A DNA stretch of 64,000 bases from Inquilinus limosus DSM 16000. GTDB lineage: Bacteria > Pseudomonadota > Alphaproteobacteria > DSM-16000 > Inquilinaceae. Positions 51,540-61,374 of the stretch are shown here, piece after piece. The stretch spans positions 620,001 through 684,000 of the forward strand of contig NZ_AUHM01000001.1 of NCBI RefSeq assembly GCF_000423185.1, read 5' to 3'. Under the pieces are notes generated by a model, which was not told the DNA's origin, searched no databases, and saw only the letters and a list, made by a program, of their open reading frames with translations. Each line of letters opens with the position of its first letter. The stretch's first letter is position 1. Made by a program: the position numbers and the translations under genes.

Positions 51540-52004
51540 CTAGCCTCTCAGGTATCGCGCAAAATCGGCGAGGATCAGCGGCCAGCCCTGCGGCGAGGCC
51601 ATGCCGTCGCGCAGCCGCGCCGCCCCGTCGCCGTGCCGCGCGAGATCACGGTGCTCCAGCTCGATCCGGGTCCGCCCCTGCTCCGGCACGAAGCGGATCT
51701 CCAGCTCGCTCGCCCGCTCCGGCGGCTCCGGCGCCCGCTCCGGGCTGATGGCGAAGGACAGCACCAGCCGCGACGGCGGCTCATAGGCCCTGACCTCGCC
51801 CCAGGGCGTCTCCTTTCCGTCGCGGTCGCGCTCGAACCACAGCCCGCCGACCCGCGGTTCGACAATGGCGGTGTCGAACGCCGCCAGGGCCCAGGTGTAG
51901 GGGAGCGGCCACCACCGCCCGAGCCGGTTGGCGAAGGCGTCGAAGGCGCGGTCCTGCGGCGCGTCGACGGTGATGCTCACCCGAAGCGGGTCCGGTCCTG
52001 CCAT
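51540..52004 (-). CDS. SRPBCC family protein (AHSA1-like)
   Basis: 154 residues from the ATG at 52004 with GGGAGGACGCC upstream. START/Bet v1-like fold of the Activator of Hsp90 ATPase 1-like group: VSITVDAPQDRAFDAFANRLGRWWP, VEPRVGGLWFERDRDGKETPWGEVRAYEPPSRLVLSF, and the closing GWPLILADFARYL. Usually small ligand-binding or stress proteins; no specific function is known. Downstream of lpxA by 77 bases, same strand. Confidence 0.86.
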   Translation of the reverse strand: MAGPDPLRVSITVDAPQDRAFDAFANRLGRWWPLPYTWALAAFDTAIVEPRVGGLWFERDRDGKETPWGEVRAYEPPSRLVLSFAISPERAPEPPERASELEIRFVPEQGRTRIELEHRDLARHGDGAARLRDGMASPQGWPLILADFARYLRG

Positions 52005-52081
52005 GGCGTCCTCCCGAAGCGGCGCCGGCCGTGCGGCCAGGCTTCGACTCAATCAACGCGCGGGACGCCGGCCCGTTTCCG

Positions 52082-52867
52082 TCAGGCCGCGACCAGCCCG
52101 CGCCGGGTGTCGGACAGGAACTCCAGCAGCTCCGGCACACCCTTGTCGCCGGCATGGTCGCGCCGCACCCGGGCCATCCGCTCCGCCTTCGTGCCGGTGC
52201 CGCGGAACAGCAGGCGGAAGACGCGGCGCAGGGCCAGCACCTCCGGCTCGGTGAAGCCGTGGCGGCGCAGCCCGACCTCGTTCAGCGACACGAGGCGCGC
52301 CCGGTCGCCCTGGACCAGGCAGAAGGGCGGCACGTCCTGCGCCACCATTGCGCCGGCGGCGACGAAGGCATGGGCGCCGATGCGGGTGAACTGGTGCACC
52401 CCGGCCAAGCCGCTGACATGGACATGGTCGCCGACCTCGATATGGCCGGCCAGGGTCGCGGCGTTGGCGAAGCGGGTGTGGCTGCCGATGCGGCAGTCAT
52501 GGGCGATGTGGGCGCAGGCCATGAACAGGTTGCCGTCGCCGATCTCGGTCAGCCCGCCGGAGACGCCGACGCCCGGCTGGATGGTGACGTATTCGCGGAT
52601 GATGTTGTCGTGGCCGATGACGAGCCGCGTCTCCTCGCCCTTCCATTTCAGGTCTTGCGGCGGCGCGCCGACCGAGGCGAACTGGAAGATCTGGTTGCGG
52701 TCGCCGATCTCGGTCCGCCCCTCGACCACCGCATGCGGCCCGACGATGCAGTCGCGGCCCAGCCGCACCTTCGGCCCGATCACGGCATAGGGGCCGATGC
52801 GCGTGCCCTCGCCGATTTCGGCGCCGGGTTCGATGATCGCGGTTCGGTGGATCAGGGATGACGTCAT
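52082..52867 (-). CDS. lpxA: acyl-ACP--UDP-N-acetylglucosamine O-acyltransferase
   Basis: 261 residues. Left-handed beta helix made of hexapeptide repeats (IIEPGAEIGEGTRIGPYAVIG and so on), with the LpxA hallmarks QFASVGAPPQDLKW and ACAHIAHDC carrying the catalytic histidine, GLAGVHQFTRIGAHAFVAAG and the C-terminal helical region. It performs the first step of lipid A biosynthesis. It stands alone here, without lpxD, fabZ or lpxB, which normally flank it. Confidence 0.92.
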   Translation of the reverse strand: MTSSLIHRTAIIEPGAEIGEGTRIGPYAVIGPKVRLGRDCIVGPHAVVEGRTEIGDRNQIFQFASVGAPPQDLKWKGEETRLVIGHDNIIREYVTIQPGVGVSGGLTEIGDGNLFMACAHIAHDCRIGSHTRFANAATLAGHIEVGDHVHVSGLAGVHQFTRIGAHAFVAAGAMVAQDVPPFCLVQGDRARLVSLNEVGLRRHGFTEPEVLALRRVFRLLFRGTGTKAERMARVRRDHAGDKGVPELLEFLSDTRRGLVAA

Positions 52868-53049
52868 GCGGGGTCCCGAACGGAGAGTGCCGGACAGTCC
52901 GGCACGCCGCCGATCCTGCCGCCCGGAGCACCAGGGGCAAACTCAAAATTTGTTACAAATCATTGCGTTGGCTGCCGGCGCCGCAGCGCGGGCCGGCTTG
53001 GCCGGCGGGCACCGGCACGCTATGGTCGCGCAACCCGCCGGGAGCTGCC

Positions 53050-54600
53050 ATGACCACCGCCGCATCGGTTCCGTCCGCCCTCGATCCCGTCGAGATGACC
53101 GTCGCGGATGCGCAGGCCGCCTTCGCCGGGGGCATCACGGCGGAGGCCCTGGCACAGGCCTTCCTCGACCGCATCGCGCGTTACAACCCGCGCTACGTCG
53201 CCCTGATCACGATGAACCCGGACGCCCTGCGCGAGGCGCGCGAGATCGACCGGCGTCGTGCTGCCGGCGAGGCACTGGGCCCGCTGGCCGGGGTGCCGGT
53301 GGTGGTCAAGGACACGATGGACATGGCCGGGCTGCCCAGCACCGGCGGATGGCGCCTGCTGAGCGCCCGGGCCGGCGGCGTCGACCTGATCCCGGCGACG
53401 GATTCGCCCGTTGTGGCGCGGATGCGCGCCGCGGGCGCCGTCATCCTGGGCAAGACCAACGTCCCCGTGCTGAGCGCGTCCGGCAGCCATGCCGACGACA
53501 GCTGGGCCGGCGCCACGCTGAACGCCGCCGCCCCCGGCCGCATGCCGGGCGGCAGCAGCGCCGGCACCGCCACCGCGGTCGCCGGCAGCCTCGCCGTGCT
53601 GGGCCTGGCGGAGGAGACCGGCGGCTCGATCCAGAACCCGGCCTCGGCCCAGGATCTGGTCGGGGTCAAGCCGAGCTTCGGCCTGGTGCCCAATGCCGGC
53701 GTCATGCCGCTGGCCGGCAGCACCCGCGACGTCGTCGGCCCGATCGCGCGCTGCGTGCGCGACGCGGCACTGGCGCTGGACGCGATCGCCGGCTTCAGCC
53801 CGGAGGATCCGAAGACCGTGGCCGGCATCGGGCACAGACCGCGGGGCGGCACCGCCGCCGGTCTCGACGCCGGGTCGCTGCGCGGCAGGCGCTTCGGCCT
53901 GTACGGGCCGGGGTGGCGCAGCCAGCCGCTGTCGGCCGAGACGGCGGCGCTGTACCGGCGCGCGATGGGCGAGCTGCAGGCCCGGGGCGCGGTCCTGGTC
54001 GAAGATCCGTTCGCGGGGACGGGCTTCGCCGACATCGCCCGGCCGGCGCCGGGCGCCGAGGGGTTCGACCCGCGCGGCATCGAGGCCCTGCCCTACGACC
54101 TGGATGGCTATCTGAAGCGGCTGGGCCCGCAGGCCGCACTCCCGAACTTCGAGGCGTTCAGGACCGCTGTGGCGGCGGAGGATCCCTTCGCCCCGGGAGG
54201 CGTGCTCGCCTTCATGGCGGACCGGCCGGCCTTCCGGGCGAGCCTGGCCGACCCGCTGGCGCCGCCGGACCTGAGCGATTTCCTGGAAGCGAAAGAGGCC
54301 TATCTGACGATCTTCGCCGAGGTCATGGCGCGGCACGGGCTGGACGGGCTGGCGTTCCCGCAGATGCGGGAGGAGCTGCCGACCGTGGAAAGCTCCGGAT
54401 CGGTGCAGGAGACCTCGGTCTCCGAGATCAACATCGCCGGCCTGCCCGCCGTTACGGTGCCGGCGGGATATCACGCATCGGGCGCGCCCTTCGGTCTGAT
54501 CTTCATCGGCCCGATGTGGAGCGAAGCGGCCCTGCTGTCTTTCGCCTTCGATTACGAAAGCGCCACCCGGCACCGAAGACCGCCGGCCCTCAGCGCGTAA
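53050..54600 (+). CDS. amidase (amidase signature family)
   Basis: 516 residues from the ATG at 53050. The Ser-cisSer-Lys triad is visible: VVVKDTMDMAG (Lys near residue 91), PGGSSAGTATAVA (cis-serine) and EETGGSIQNPAS (nucleophile). The motif reads EETGGSIQNPA where many members have GSDTGGSIRxPA. Long C-terminal half with ETSVSEINIAGLPAVTVPAG. It hydrolyses an amide, type unknown; GatA function is unlikely since no gatB/gatC is near. Upstream of the LysE gene by 89 bases. Confidence 0.88.
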   Translation: MTTAASVPSALDPVEMTVADAQAAFAGGITAEALAQAFLDRIARYNPRYVALITMNPDALREAREIDRRRAAGEALGPLAGVPVVVKDTMDMAGLPSTGGWRLLSARAGGVDLIPATDSPVVARMRAAGAVILGKTNVPVLSASGSHADDSWAGATLNAAAPGRMPGGSSAGTATAVAGSLAVLGLAEETGGSIQNPASAQDLVGVKPSFGLVPNAGVMPLAGSTRDVVGPIARCVRDAALALDAIAGFSPEDPKTVAGIGHRPRGGTAAGLDAGSLRGRRFGLYGPGWRSQPLSAETAALYRRAMGELQARGAVLVEDPFAGTGFADIARPAPGAEGFDPRGIEALPYDLDGYLKRLGPQAALPNFEAFRTAVAAEDPFAPGGVLAFMADRPAFRASLADPLAPPDLSDFLEAKEAYLTIFAEVMARHGLDGLAFPQMREELPTVESSGSVQETSVSEINIAGLPAVTVPAGYHASGAPFGLIFIGPMWSEAALLSFAFDYESATRHRRPPALSA

Positions 54601-54689
54601 GACGCCGGCACGGCGCTGGCCGGCCCGACGGGCGCCGGGCATAATCCGGCGCAACGATGCGGGCGCCGCCTGCCGGGGAGGATCCGCCG

Positions 54690-55301
54690 ATGGAGCTGTC
54701 GACGCTGCTGCTCTACGCCGTCACGCTCGGCGTGGCCTGCGCCGTGCCGGGCCCGACCACCGCGGCGCTGGTGGCGCGCGTGCTCGGCCGCGGCAGCCGG
54801 GGAGCGCCGGCTTTCTGCCTCGGTCTGGTGGCCGGCGACCTGATGTGGCTCGGCGCCACCGCGCTCGGCCTCGCCATGCTGGCCGCGACGCTGCAACCGG
54901 TCTTCGTGGCGATCAAATACGCCGGCGCGGCCTATCTGCTGTATCTCGCCTGGCGGCTGTGGACCGCCCCGGCGTCGGGGCCGGTCGAGGCGCAGCCGGT
55001 GCGCGGCGAAGGCCTGCGACTGTTCCTGACCGGCATCTCGGTCTGCCTCGGCAACCCGAAGACGACGCTGTTCTACCTGGCGCTGCTGCCGACCATCATC
55101 GACCTGCCGCGGCTGACCTGGGTCGGCTTCGCCGAGCTCGCCGCCACCCTGGTCGTGGTCTATGGCACGGTGCTGGCGGCCTATGTCGTGCTGGCCCTGC
55201 GCGCCCGCCGGATGTTCCGGTCGCCGCGGGCGCTCAAGGCGATCAACCGCGGCACCGGCGCGGTGATGGCCGGCGCCGCGGTGGCCGTGGCGACGCGGTA
55301 G
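54690..55301 (+). CDS. LysE family translocator
   Basis: 203 residues from the ATG at 54690 with GGGAGGAT upstream. Six hydrophobic helices of the LysE/RhtB superfamily: VACAVPGPTTAALVARVLGRGSRGAPAF is the signature loop, then GAAYLLYLAWRLW and SVCLGNPKTTLFYLALLP. Exports amino acids or similar molecules. It may work with the upstream amidase (inference from order). It ends three bases before the convergent aminotransferase stop. Confidence 0.9.
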   Translation: MELSTLLLYAVTLGVACAVPGPTTAALVARVLGRGSRGAPAFCLGLVAGDLMWLGATALGLAMLAATLQPVFVAIKYAGAAYLLYLAWRLWTAPASGPVEAQPVRGEGLRLFLTGISVCLGNPKTTLFYLALLPTIIDLPRLTWVGFAELAATLVVVYGTVLAAYVVLALRARRMFRSPRALKAINRGTGAVMAGAAVAVATR

Positions 55302-55304
55302 TCC

Positions 55305-56426
55305 TCAGCCGACCGCTGCGATCACCGCGTCGCAGACGCGGTCGGCATCGGCATCCGACAGGAAGGGGTGCATCGGCAGGCTCAGCACCTCGCGGCTCAG
55401 CGTCTCGCTGACCGGCAGCGAGCCCTCGCCTTCGCCATGGGCGCGGTAGGCCTCCGCCAGATGCATCGGCGTCGGATAGTAGATCGCGGTCGGGATGCCG
55501 GCCTCGCCCAGCCTCGCCCGCACCGCGTCGCGCTCCGGCACGCGGATGGTGTACTGCGCCCAGGCGCAGGACAGGCCGTCCGGCATCACCGGCGTCTGGA
55601 CGCGGTTGGACAGCCGGGCCGAATAGTGCCGGGCCAGCCGGTCGCGGGCCGCCAGCTCCTCGCCGAAGCTGGGCAGCTTGGCCAGCAGCACCGCCGCCTG
55701 GATGGTGTCGAACCGGGCGTTGAGGCCGACCCGCACGGTGTCGTAGCGGCTCTTGCCCTCGCCATGGACGCGGATCGACTTCAGCACCGCGGCCAGCTCG
55801 TCGTCATCGGTGAAGACGGCGCCGCCATCGCCATAGCAGCCGAGCGGCTTGGCCGGGTAGAAGCTGGTGGCGGTGACCGGCGCCAGCGACCCGACCGGGC
55901 GGTCGTGGAAGGCGCCGCCGAAGCTCTGCGCCGCATCGGCGATGACGAACAGGCCATGCGTATCGGCGATCGCCTGCAGCTTCGGATAGTCGACCGGCAG
56001 GCCGAACAGGTCGACCGCGATCACCGCCTTCGGCGCCAGCCTGCCCGCCGCCTGGGTGGCGGCGATGCGGCGCTCCAGATCGGCCAGGTCGATCAGATAG
56101 GTCACGGGATCGACGTCGACGAAGACCGGCGAGGCGCCGAGCAGCAGGATGGCCTCCGCCGTCGCGGTGAAGGTGAAGGCCGGCACGAAGACGGCGTCGC
56201 CCGGGCCGATGCCGCGCGCCATCAGCGGCATGATCAGCGCGTCGGTGCCGCTCGACACCGTCAGGCAGTGGCGGGCGCCGGCGCGGCGCGCCAGCTCGCC
56301 CTCCAGCTCCGCCACCTCCGGCCCCAGGATGTACTGGCCGTGGTCGAGCACCGCATGGATGCGGGCGTCGATCAGGGGCTTCAGGCGGGCGTATTGCTGC
56401 TTGAGGTCGACGAAGGGAAGCGACAC
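55305..56426 (-). CDS. DegT/DnrJ/EryC1/StrS family sugar aminotransferase
   Basis: 373 residues. Fold-type I PLP enzyme: LPFVDLKQQYARLKPLID at the start, LTVSSGTDAL, VFVPAFTFTATAEAILLLGASPVFVDVD, IADAAQSFGGAFHDR, and the PLP lysine in TSFYPAKPLGCYGDGGAV. Close to WbpE/PglE-type nucleotide-sugar aminotransferases used in O-antigen or capsule precursors. No glycosyltransferase cluster is adjacent, so its pathway is unclear. Confidence 0.9.
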   Translation of the reverse strand: MSLPFVDLKQQYARLKPLIDARIHAVLDHGQYILGPEVAELEGELARRAGARHCLTVSSGTDALIMPLMARGIGPGDAVFVPAFTFTATAEAILLLGASPVFVDVDPVTYLIDLADLERRIAATQAAGRLAPKAVIAVDLFGLPVDYPKLQAIADTHGLFVIADAAQSFGGAFHDRPVGSLAPVTATSFYPAKPLGCYGDGGAVFTDDDELAAVLKSIRVHGEGKSRYDTVRVGLNARFDTIQAAVLLAKLPSFGEELAARDRLARHYSARLSNRVQTPVMPDGLSCAWAQYTIRVPERDAVRARLGEAGIPTAIYYPTPMHLAEAYRAHGEGEGSLPVSETLSREVLSLPMHPFLSDADADRVCDAVIAAVG

Positions 56427-56534
56427 GGGCGAGCCTCTCGGCTGTATTCAGGATCGCGGCTGATGTAGCCCCGCCCCGGCCGCGACACCAGCCGGAAACG
56501 CGATCCGGACAAACCGTCTCAGGATCGGGCCGCC

Positions 56535-56978
56535 TCAGTGCTCGGACACGTCCGGGCCGAGCGAGCGCAGCAGGTCGACCAGGCGGCGGCGGACCGTCGG
56601 ATCCTCGATCCGGTAATAGGCGCGGACCAGCTCCAGCGTTTCGCGGCTCGCCACCATCTCGGTGTCGGTCACCGGATGGGCGGAGCCGCCGCCGTTCTGC
56701 GGCGCGTCGGCCATGCCTTCGAAGAAATAGCCGACGGGGACATTGAGGATGCGCGTCAGCTGGTGCAGCCGGCTGGCGCTGACGCGGTTGGCGCCGCGTT
56801 CGTATTTCTGGATCTGCTGGAACGACACGCCGAAGGCCGCGGCCAGTTTCTCCTGGCTCATTCCCAGAAGGGTGCGGCGCTGGCGCAGGCGGGCACCAAC
56901 GTGGACGTCCACCGGATCCGGGCCATCCTCGGTGATGGTCTTGCGCCGGCGCTGTCGGTCCAAGCCGCGGGTGGCCAT
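56535..56978 (-). CDS. XRE family helix-turn-helix regulator
   Basis: 147 residues from the ATG at 56978 with GCAGGAGGAAG upstream; a longer in-frame start exists but crosses poorly conserved sequence. HTH_3 domain at about 28-85: VGARLRQRRTLLGMSQEKLAAAFGVSFQQIQKYERGANRVSASRLHQLTRIL. The rest, with FFEGM and a C-terminal segment VASRETLELVRAYYRIEDPTVRRRLVDLLRSL, is typical of an alphaproteobacterial family annotated as XRE. The target is unknown. It lies downstream of the ABC operon on the same strand, but its own upstream region suggests separate expression. Confidence 0.88.
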   Translation of the reverse strand: MATRGLDRQRRRKTITEDGPDPVDVHVGARLRQRRTLLGMSQEKLAAAFGVSFQQIQKYERGANRVSASRLHQLTRILNVPVGYFFEGMADAPQNGGGSAHPVTDTEMVASRETLELVRAYYRIEDPTVRRRLVDLLRSLGPDVSEH

Positions 56979-57147
56979 ACTGTCACTTCCTCCTGCGGGC
57001 CTCGGCCCGACACCGAATACGATCGCGAACGACCGATCTGGTGCGGTCCCCCATTGCCGCAGTGTCGAACCCGGCCCGCCACATATGATGGTATGTTGCG
57101 AAGAACCGGGCCGCAATACCCGTATTAGGCGATCTGCACCGGAACGC

Positions 57148-59262
57148 TTAACCCGCACGCCCCAGAACGGGTTCCACCGCCGCGAGGTCCGGCAGCGGAA
57201 TATGGCAGCGGATGACGTGGCCGTCGCCGTTGGCGCGCTCGGGCGGCGCCTCGGTCTCGCAGATTCCGCCCAGCTTGCGCGGACAGCGGGTGTGGAAGGG
57301 GCAGCCGCGCGGCGGGTCGAGCGGGCTGGGCAACGGCCCTTCCAGGATGATGCGCTTCTTCTCGACCGTCGGGTCGGCGACCGGCACGGCGGCGAGCAGC
57401 GCCTCGGTGTAGGGGTGGTAGGGCGGCTGGAAGACGGCGTCGGTCGTCCCCTGCTCCATGATCTGGCCGAGATACATCACCACCACCCGATCGGCCAGGT
57501 AGCGGACCACGCCGAGATCGTGGCTGATGAACAGGAGGGTGGTGCCGGAGCGGCGCTGGATATCGACCAGAAGGCCGGTGACCGCGGCCTGAACCGAGAC
57601 GTCGAGGGCCGAGACCGGCTCGTCCGCCACCACCATGGCCGGGGCACCGGCGAAGGCGCGGGCGATGCCGACGCGCTGCTTCTGCCCGCCGGAGAGCTGC
57701 CGCGGCTTGCGGTCGATGAAGGCGCGCGGCAGCTTGACCAGGTCGAGCAGGCGCAGCACCTCCTCCTCCACCTCGCGCCGGCCCTTCTTCACCCCGAACT
57801 TGCGGATCACCCGGCCGATCTGCTGGCCCACGGTCATGCTGGGGTTCAGCGTGTCGTTCGGGTTCTGGAACACCATCTGCAGCGACGACAGCAGCTTGGC
57901 GTCGCGGCGCTGCACCGGCTTGCGGCCGATATCCGTGCCGCGGAAGGAGACGGTGCCGTCGGTCGCGGTCTCCAGCCCCATCAGCACCCTGGCGAAGGTG
58001 GACTTGCCGCAGCCGCTCTCGCCGACGATGGCGACGGTCTGGCCGCCGCGGGCCTCGAAGCTGATCGCCTCGTTGGCGCGGACCCAGCGGGTGCGGTCGC
58101 TGCCCAGAAGGGCCGCGATCGAGTTGTCGTAGACCGGGTAGTGCTTGCGCATCGCCGCGACCTCCAGCACCGGCTGGTCGTTCGCGGCCGCGGAGACGGA
58201 AGCGGCCTCGAGCGGCGCCGGGGCGGGCGCCCGGGACGACAGGAACGCTTCGATCTCCTCCCAGCGCAGGCAGCGCACCCGCCGGGTCTCGCTGGCCGGC
58301 AGCATCGGCACCGGCGCGGCGTCGCAGCGCCCGGGCTGGAAATGGTCGCAGCGCGGGCCGAACCAGCAGCCCTGCGGCCGGGCCTGCGGCAGCGGCAGTT
58401 GGCCGCGGATCGGCACCAGTGGCCGGCTGGACTTGTCGCGCGCCGGGGTCGGGATGCAGCCGAACAGGCCCTGGGTGTAGGGATGGCGCGGGGCGGCGAA
58501 GATCTGGTCGATCGTCCCCTCCTCCACCGCCTGGCCGGCATACATGACGCAGACCCGGTCGCAGGTCTCGCGGATCAGCCCGAGATTGTGGCTGATGTAG
58601 AGCATGGCCGTGCCGAGCGTCCGGCCCAGCTCCGCGATCAGGTCGACGATGCCGGCCTCGACCGTGACGTCGAGCGCCGTGGTCGGCTCGTCCAGCAGCA
58701 GCAGGGACGGGTTCGACAGCAGCGCCATGGCGATGACCACGCGCTGCTGCTGGCCGCCCGAGATCTGGTGCGGATAGGCCTGCAGCACCCGGTCGGGATC
58801 GCCGAGCCGCACCCGGGCCAGCATGTCGCGCGCCCGGGCCAGCGCCTGCTCGCGGCTGCAGCCGGGCTCGTGGCACAGCGGCACCTCGGCCAGCTGGTCG
58901 CCGATCCGCATCGCCGGGTTCAGCGCCGCCATCGGCTCCTGATACACCATGGCGATCTCGGCGCCGCGGATCCGCCGCAGCTCCTCCTCCGACATCGCCA
59001 GCATGTCGCGGCCGCGGAACTTCATGCTGCCGCCGGCGATGCGGCCGTTGCGGCCGAGATAGCGCATGATCGCCATCGCCACGGTCGACTTGCCGCAGCC
59101 GCTCTCGCCCACCAGCCCGACGCATTCGCCGGGGCGGATGGTCAGCGAGAAGTCGACCACCGCCGGGATCTCGGCGGCGCGGGTGAGATAGGAGATCGAG
59201 AGCCGGTCGATCTCCAGGATCGGCGAGGTGCTGTCGCGCGGCGGGATCAGCTCGACCGTCAT
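57148..59262 (-). CDS. dipeptide-type ABC transporter, fused double ATPase (DppD-DppF-like)
   Basis: 704 residues with two complete ABC ATPase modules. First: Walker [11 protein letters not shown] near residue 55, signature ISGGQQQRV, Walker [13 protein letters not shown]; then a cysteine-bearing oligopeptide-type C-terminal motif ([11 protein letters not shown]). Second: Walker [11 protein letters not shown] near residue 410, signature [20 protein letters not shown], and a C-terminal CPFHTRCP cluster. It powers import of peptides or similar solutes. It starts four bases after the permease stop, as the last gene of a four-gene operon. Confidence 0.94.
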   Translation of the reverse strand: MTVELIPPRDSTSPILEIDRLSISYLTRAAEIPAVVDFSLTIRPGECVGLVGESGCGKSTVAMAIMRYLGRNGRIAGGSMKFRGRDMLAMSEEELRRIRGAEIAMVYQEPMAALNPAMRIGDQLAEVPLCHEPGCSREQALARARDMLARVRLGDPDRVLQAYPHQISGGQQQRVVIAMALLSNPSLLLLDEPTTALDVTVEAGIVDLIAELGRTLGTAMLYISHNLGLIRETCDRVCVMYAGQAVEEGTIDQIFAAPRHPYTQGLFGCIPTPARDKSSRPLVPIRGQLPLPQARPQGCWFGPRCDHFQPGRCDAAPVPMLPASETRRVRCLRWEEIEAFLSSRAPAPAPLEAASVSAAANDQPVLEVAAMRKHYPVYDNSIAALLGSDRTRWVRANEAISFEARGGQTVAIVGESGCGKSTFARVLMGLETATDGTVSFRGTDIGRKPVQRRDAKLLSSLQMVFQNPNDTLNPSMTVGQQIGRVIRKFGVKKGRREVEEEVLRLLDLVKLPRAFIDRKPRQLSGGQKQRVGIARAFAGAPAMVVADEPVSALDVSVQAAVTGLLVDIQRRSGTTLLFISHDLGVVRYLADRVVVMYLGQIMEQGTTDAVFQPPYHPYTEALLAAVPVADPTVEKKRIILEGPLPSPLDPPRGCPFHTRCPRKLGGICETEAPPERANGDGHVIRCHIPLPDLAAVEPVLGRAG

Positions 59263-59266
59263 CGCC

Positions 59267-60160
59267 TCAATCCTTCAATGAGATCTCGCGCAGACCGTCG
59301 GCCAGCAGGTTCAGGCCGAGGACCAGCGACGAGATGGCGATGCAGGGGAAGACCGTCATCCACGGCGCGAAGGTGGCCATGGCGCGGGTCTCGTTGACCA
59401 TGCCGCCCCAGTCCGGGTCCGGCGGCGGCAGGCCGAGGCCGAGGAAGCCCAGCACGCCGATGGTGATGATGGTGTAGCCCAGGCGCAGGCAGGCATCGAC
59501 GATCAGCGGCCCGCGCGCGTTCGGCAGGATCTCGACGAACATGATGTAGAGCGAGGATTCGCCGCGGGTCTGCGCCGCGGCGACGTAGTCGCGGTTGCGC
59601 AGGTCGAGCGTCAGGCCGCGGACGATGCGCATGATGCCGGGGGCGCTGGCGCAGGTGACAGCCAGCACGATGTTGATGCCGGACGGGCCGAAGGTGGTGA
59701 TGATGACGACGTAGAGCACCAGGATCGGGAAGGACAGGATGATGTCGCCGACCCGGCTGAGCACGTCGTCCCACAGCCCGCGCTTGTAGCCGGCCAGGAG
59801 GCCCATGGTGACGCCGAGGACATAGGCGCAGGCGGTGGCCAGGGGGGCGTAGATCAACACCCGCTGGGCGCCCCAGATCACCCGGCTGAGGATGTCGCGG
59901 CCGAGCTGGTCGGTGCCGAGCCAGAACACGCCCCCGTCCGGCGCCACGGTGCCGGGCGGCTTGAACGGCAGCAGCGTCTGGTTCGGCGGGAACGGCGCGA
60001 GCACCGGCGCGAGGATCGCCACGGCGACCCAGAACAGCACGATCAGCGCGCCGACCAGCCCGACCCAGCTCTCGCGCAGCAGCAGCACCGAGCGGAGCGC
60101 GCGGAGGATCGGGTTGCGGCCCAGCGAGGATGGTGGCGGCGGCAGCGAAATCTCGGCCAT
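59267..60160 (-). CDS. ABC transporter permease (DppC-like)
   Basis: 297 residues. Six predicted membrane helices after a short N-terminus: SWVGLVGALIVLFWVAVAILAPVL, an extracytoplasmic loop with WLGTDQLGRDILSRVIWGAQRVL typical of DppC/OppC, and the coupling motif NYVAAA-like segment NRDYVAAAQTRGESS. It pairs with the DppB-like protein 10 bases upstream to form the membrane channel. Inner membrane. Confidence 0.94.
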   Translation of the reverse strand: MAEISLPPPPSSLGRNPILRALRSVLLLRESWVGLVGALIVLFWVAVAILAPVLAPFPPNQTLLPFKPPGTVAPDGGVFWLGTDQLGRDILSRVIWGAQRVLIYAPLATACAYVLGVTMGLLAGYKRGLWDDVLSRVGDIILSFPILVLYVVIITTFGPSGINIVLAVTCASAPGIMRIVRGLTLDLRNRDYVAAAQTRGESSLYIMFVEILPNARGPLIVDACLRLGYTIITIGVLGFLGLGLPPPDPDWGGMVNETRAMATFAPWMTVFPCIAISSLVLGLNLLADGLREISLKD

Positions 60161-60170
60161 TCCGTCCCCC

Positions 60171-61103
60171 TCAGGTGAAGCGGATGCGTGGGTTGAGGTA
60201 GGTGTAGCCGACGTCGGCGATGGTCTGGGTCGCGACCGCGACGAAGACCGAGACCATGGCGCAGGCCTGGATCAGGTAGATGTCCTGGTTCAGCGAGGCT
60301 TCGAGCAGCAGGGCGCCGAAGCCCTTGTAGCCGAAGAAGGCCTCGACCACGATCACGCCGGACAGCAGCCAGTTGATCTGCAGCACGATCACGGTGAAGG
60401 GCGCGATCAGCGCGTTGCGCAGGGCGTGGCGCAGGATCACCCGCCGGTAGGGAATGCCCTTCAGCACCGCGGTGCGGATATAGGGGCTCTGCATCACCTC
60501 GGCCATCGAGGCGCGCATCATCCGGGTGACGTAGCCGAAATCGTACAGCACCAGCACCAGGACCGGCATCACCAGCTGAAGGATGTCGAAGCCCTGGTTC
60601 ATGCCGCTCGTCCCCGGCAGCCATTTCAGGGTGAGGACGAACAGGAAGGACAGGAAGGTCGCCGAGGCGAATTCCGGCACCGAGGTGGTGACGATCGACA
60701 GGATAGAGATCGAGCGGTCGGTGGCCGAGCCCTCGCGCATGCCGGCGAGGACGCCGAGCACGACCGAGACGGGCACCATGATCAGGAAGACGAAGGCGGC
60801 GAGGATCGCGGTGTTGGCCAGGCGCGGCCAGAGCACGTCGGCGACCGGGATCTTGAAGCGCAGCGAGTCGCCGAACTCACCGCTCGCCATCCGGCCCAGC
60901 CAGGCGAGGTAGCGCTCGTACCAGGGCGCGAAGTAGCCATGCGCCTCGAGCCACAGGCGCCGCTGCTCCTCCGAGCTGTAGGGGCCGAGGACCTTCACCG
61001 CCACCGCCGACCCGTTCACCTCCAGCAGAAGGAAGACCAGCAGCGACACCGCCAGCATGGTCAGGAGCATGAAGAGGACGCGCTTGGCGAGGAAGATCAG
61101 CAT
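60171..61103 (-). CDS. ABC transporter permease (DppB-like)
   Basis: 310 residues from the ATG at 61103 with GGAGGTCCC upstream. About six membrane helices; coupling motif YIRTAVLKGIPYRRVILRHALRNALI. The DppB/OppB pattern of one helix and a long loop before the core is present. It is separated from the binding-protein gene by a 271-base gap holding an inverted pair of 43-base repeats; still the same operon is likely. Confidence 0.93.
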   Translation of the reverse strand: MLIFLAKRVLFMLLTMLAVSLLVFLLLEVNGSAVAVKVLGPYSSEEQRRLWLEAHGYFAPWYERYLAWLGRMASGEFGDSLRFKIPVADVLWPRLANTAILAAFVFLIMVPVSVVLGVLAGMREGSATDRSISILSIVTTSVPEFASATFLSFLFVLTLKWLPGTSGMNQGFDILQLVMPVLVLVLYDFGYVTRMMRASMAEVMQSPYIRTAVLKGIPYRRVILRHALRNALIAPFTVIVLQINWLLSGVIVVEAFFGYKGFGALLLEASLNQDIYLIQACAMVSVFVAVATQTIADVGYTYLNPRIRFT

Positions 61104-61143
61104 GGTGGGACCTCCCCGGAGCCTTCCGAGCCCATCCAAACCG

Positions 61144-61186
61144 AGTCCCCCCTCCCCTCGCGGGAGGGGGTTAGGGGGAGGGGGTT
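61144..61186. repeat. 43-base GC-rich repeat, inverted orientation (copy 3)
   Basis: AGTCCCCCCTCCCCTCGCGG then GAGGGGG, TTAGGGGGAGGGGGTT: nearly the reverse complement of copy 4 at 61263. Together they form an inverted pair 76 bases apart. Confidence 0.78.
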
Positions 61187-61262
61187 ACCGATCGAGGAGA
61201 GCTGGACGTCCTGAATCCGGCCTGTCCGGCGGATGGCGGGTGGGGCCGGCTCTTGCTGCACG

Positions 61263-61305
61263 AACCCCCTCCCCCTGCCCCCCTCCCGCAAGGGGAGGGG
61301 GGACT
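61263..61305. repeat. 43-base GC-rich repeat (copy 4)
   Basis: AACCCCCTCCCCCTGCCCCC then CTCCCGCAAGGGGAGGGGGGACT. Same orientation and near-identical to copy 1 at 9880. It lies after the binding-protein gene (minus-strand order) and before the DppB permease. Confidence 0.78.
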
Positions 61306-61374
61306 CATAAGGCTTGGCCGGTGTCCGTGCGAAAGCCACGACACGGGTCAAGCGCTTATCCTGGAGGGAAGCCG

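Noticed and set aside
57125-59125. 666-codon minus-strand frame overlapping the double ATPase in another frame
   Set aside because: Arg/Ala-rich shadow; the Walker motifs are all in the 57148-59262 frame.
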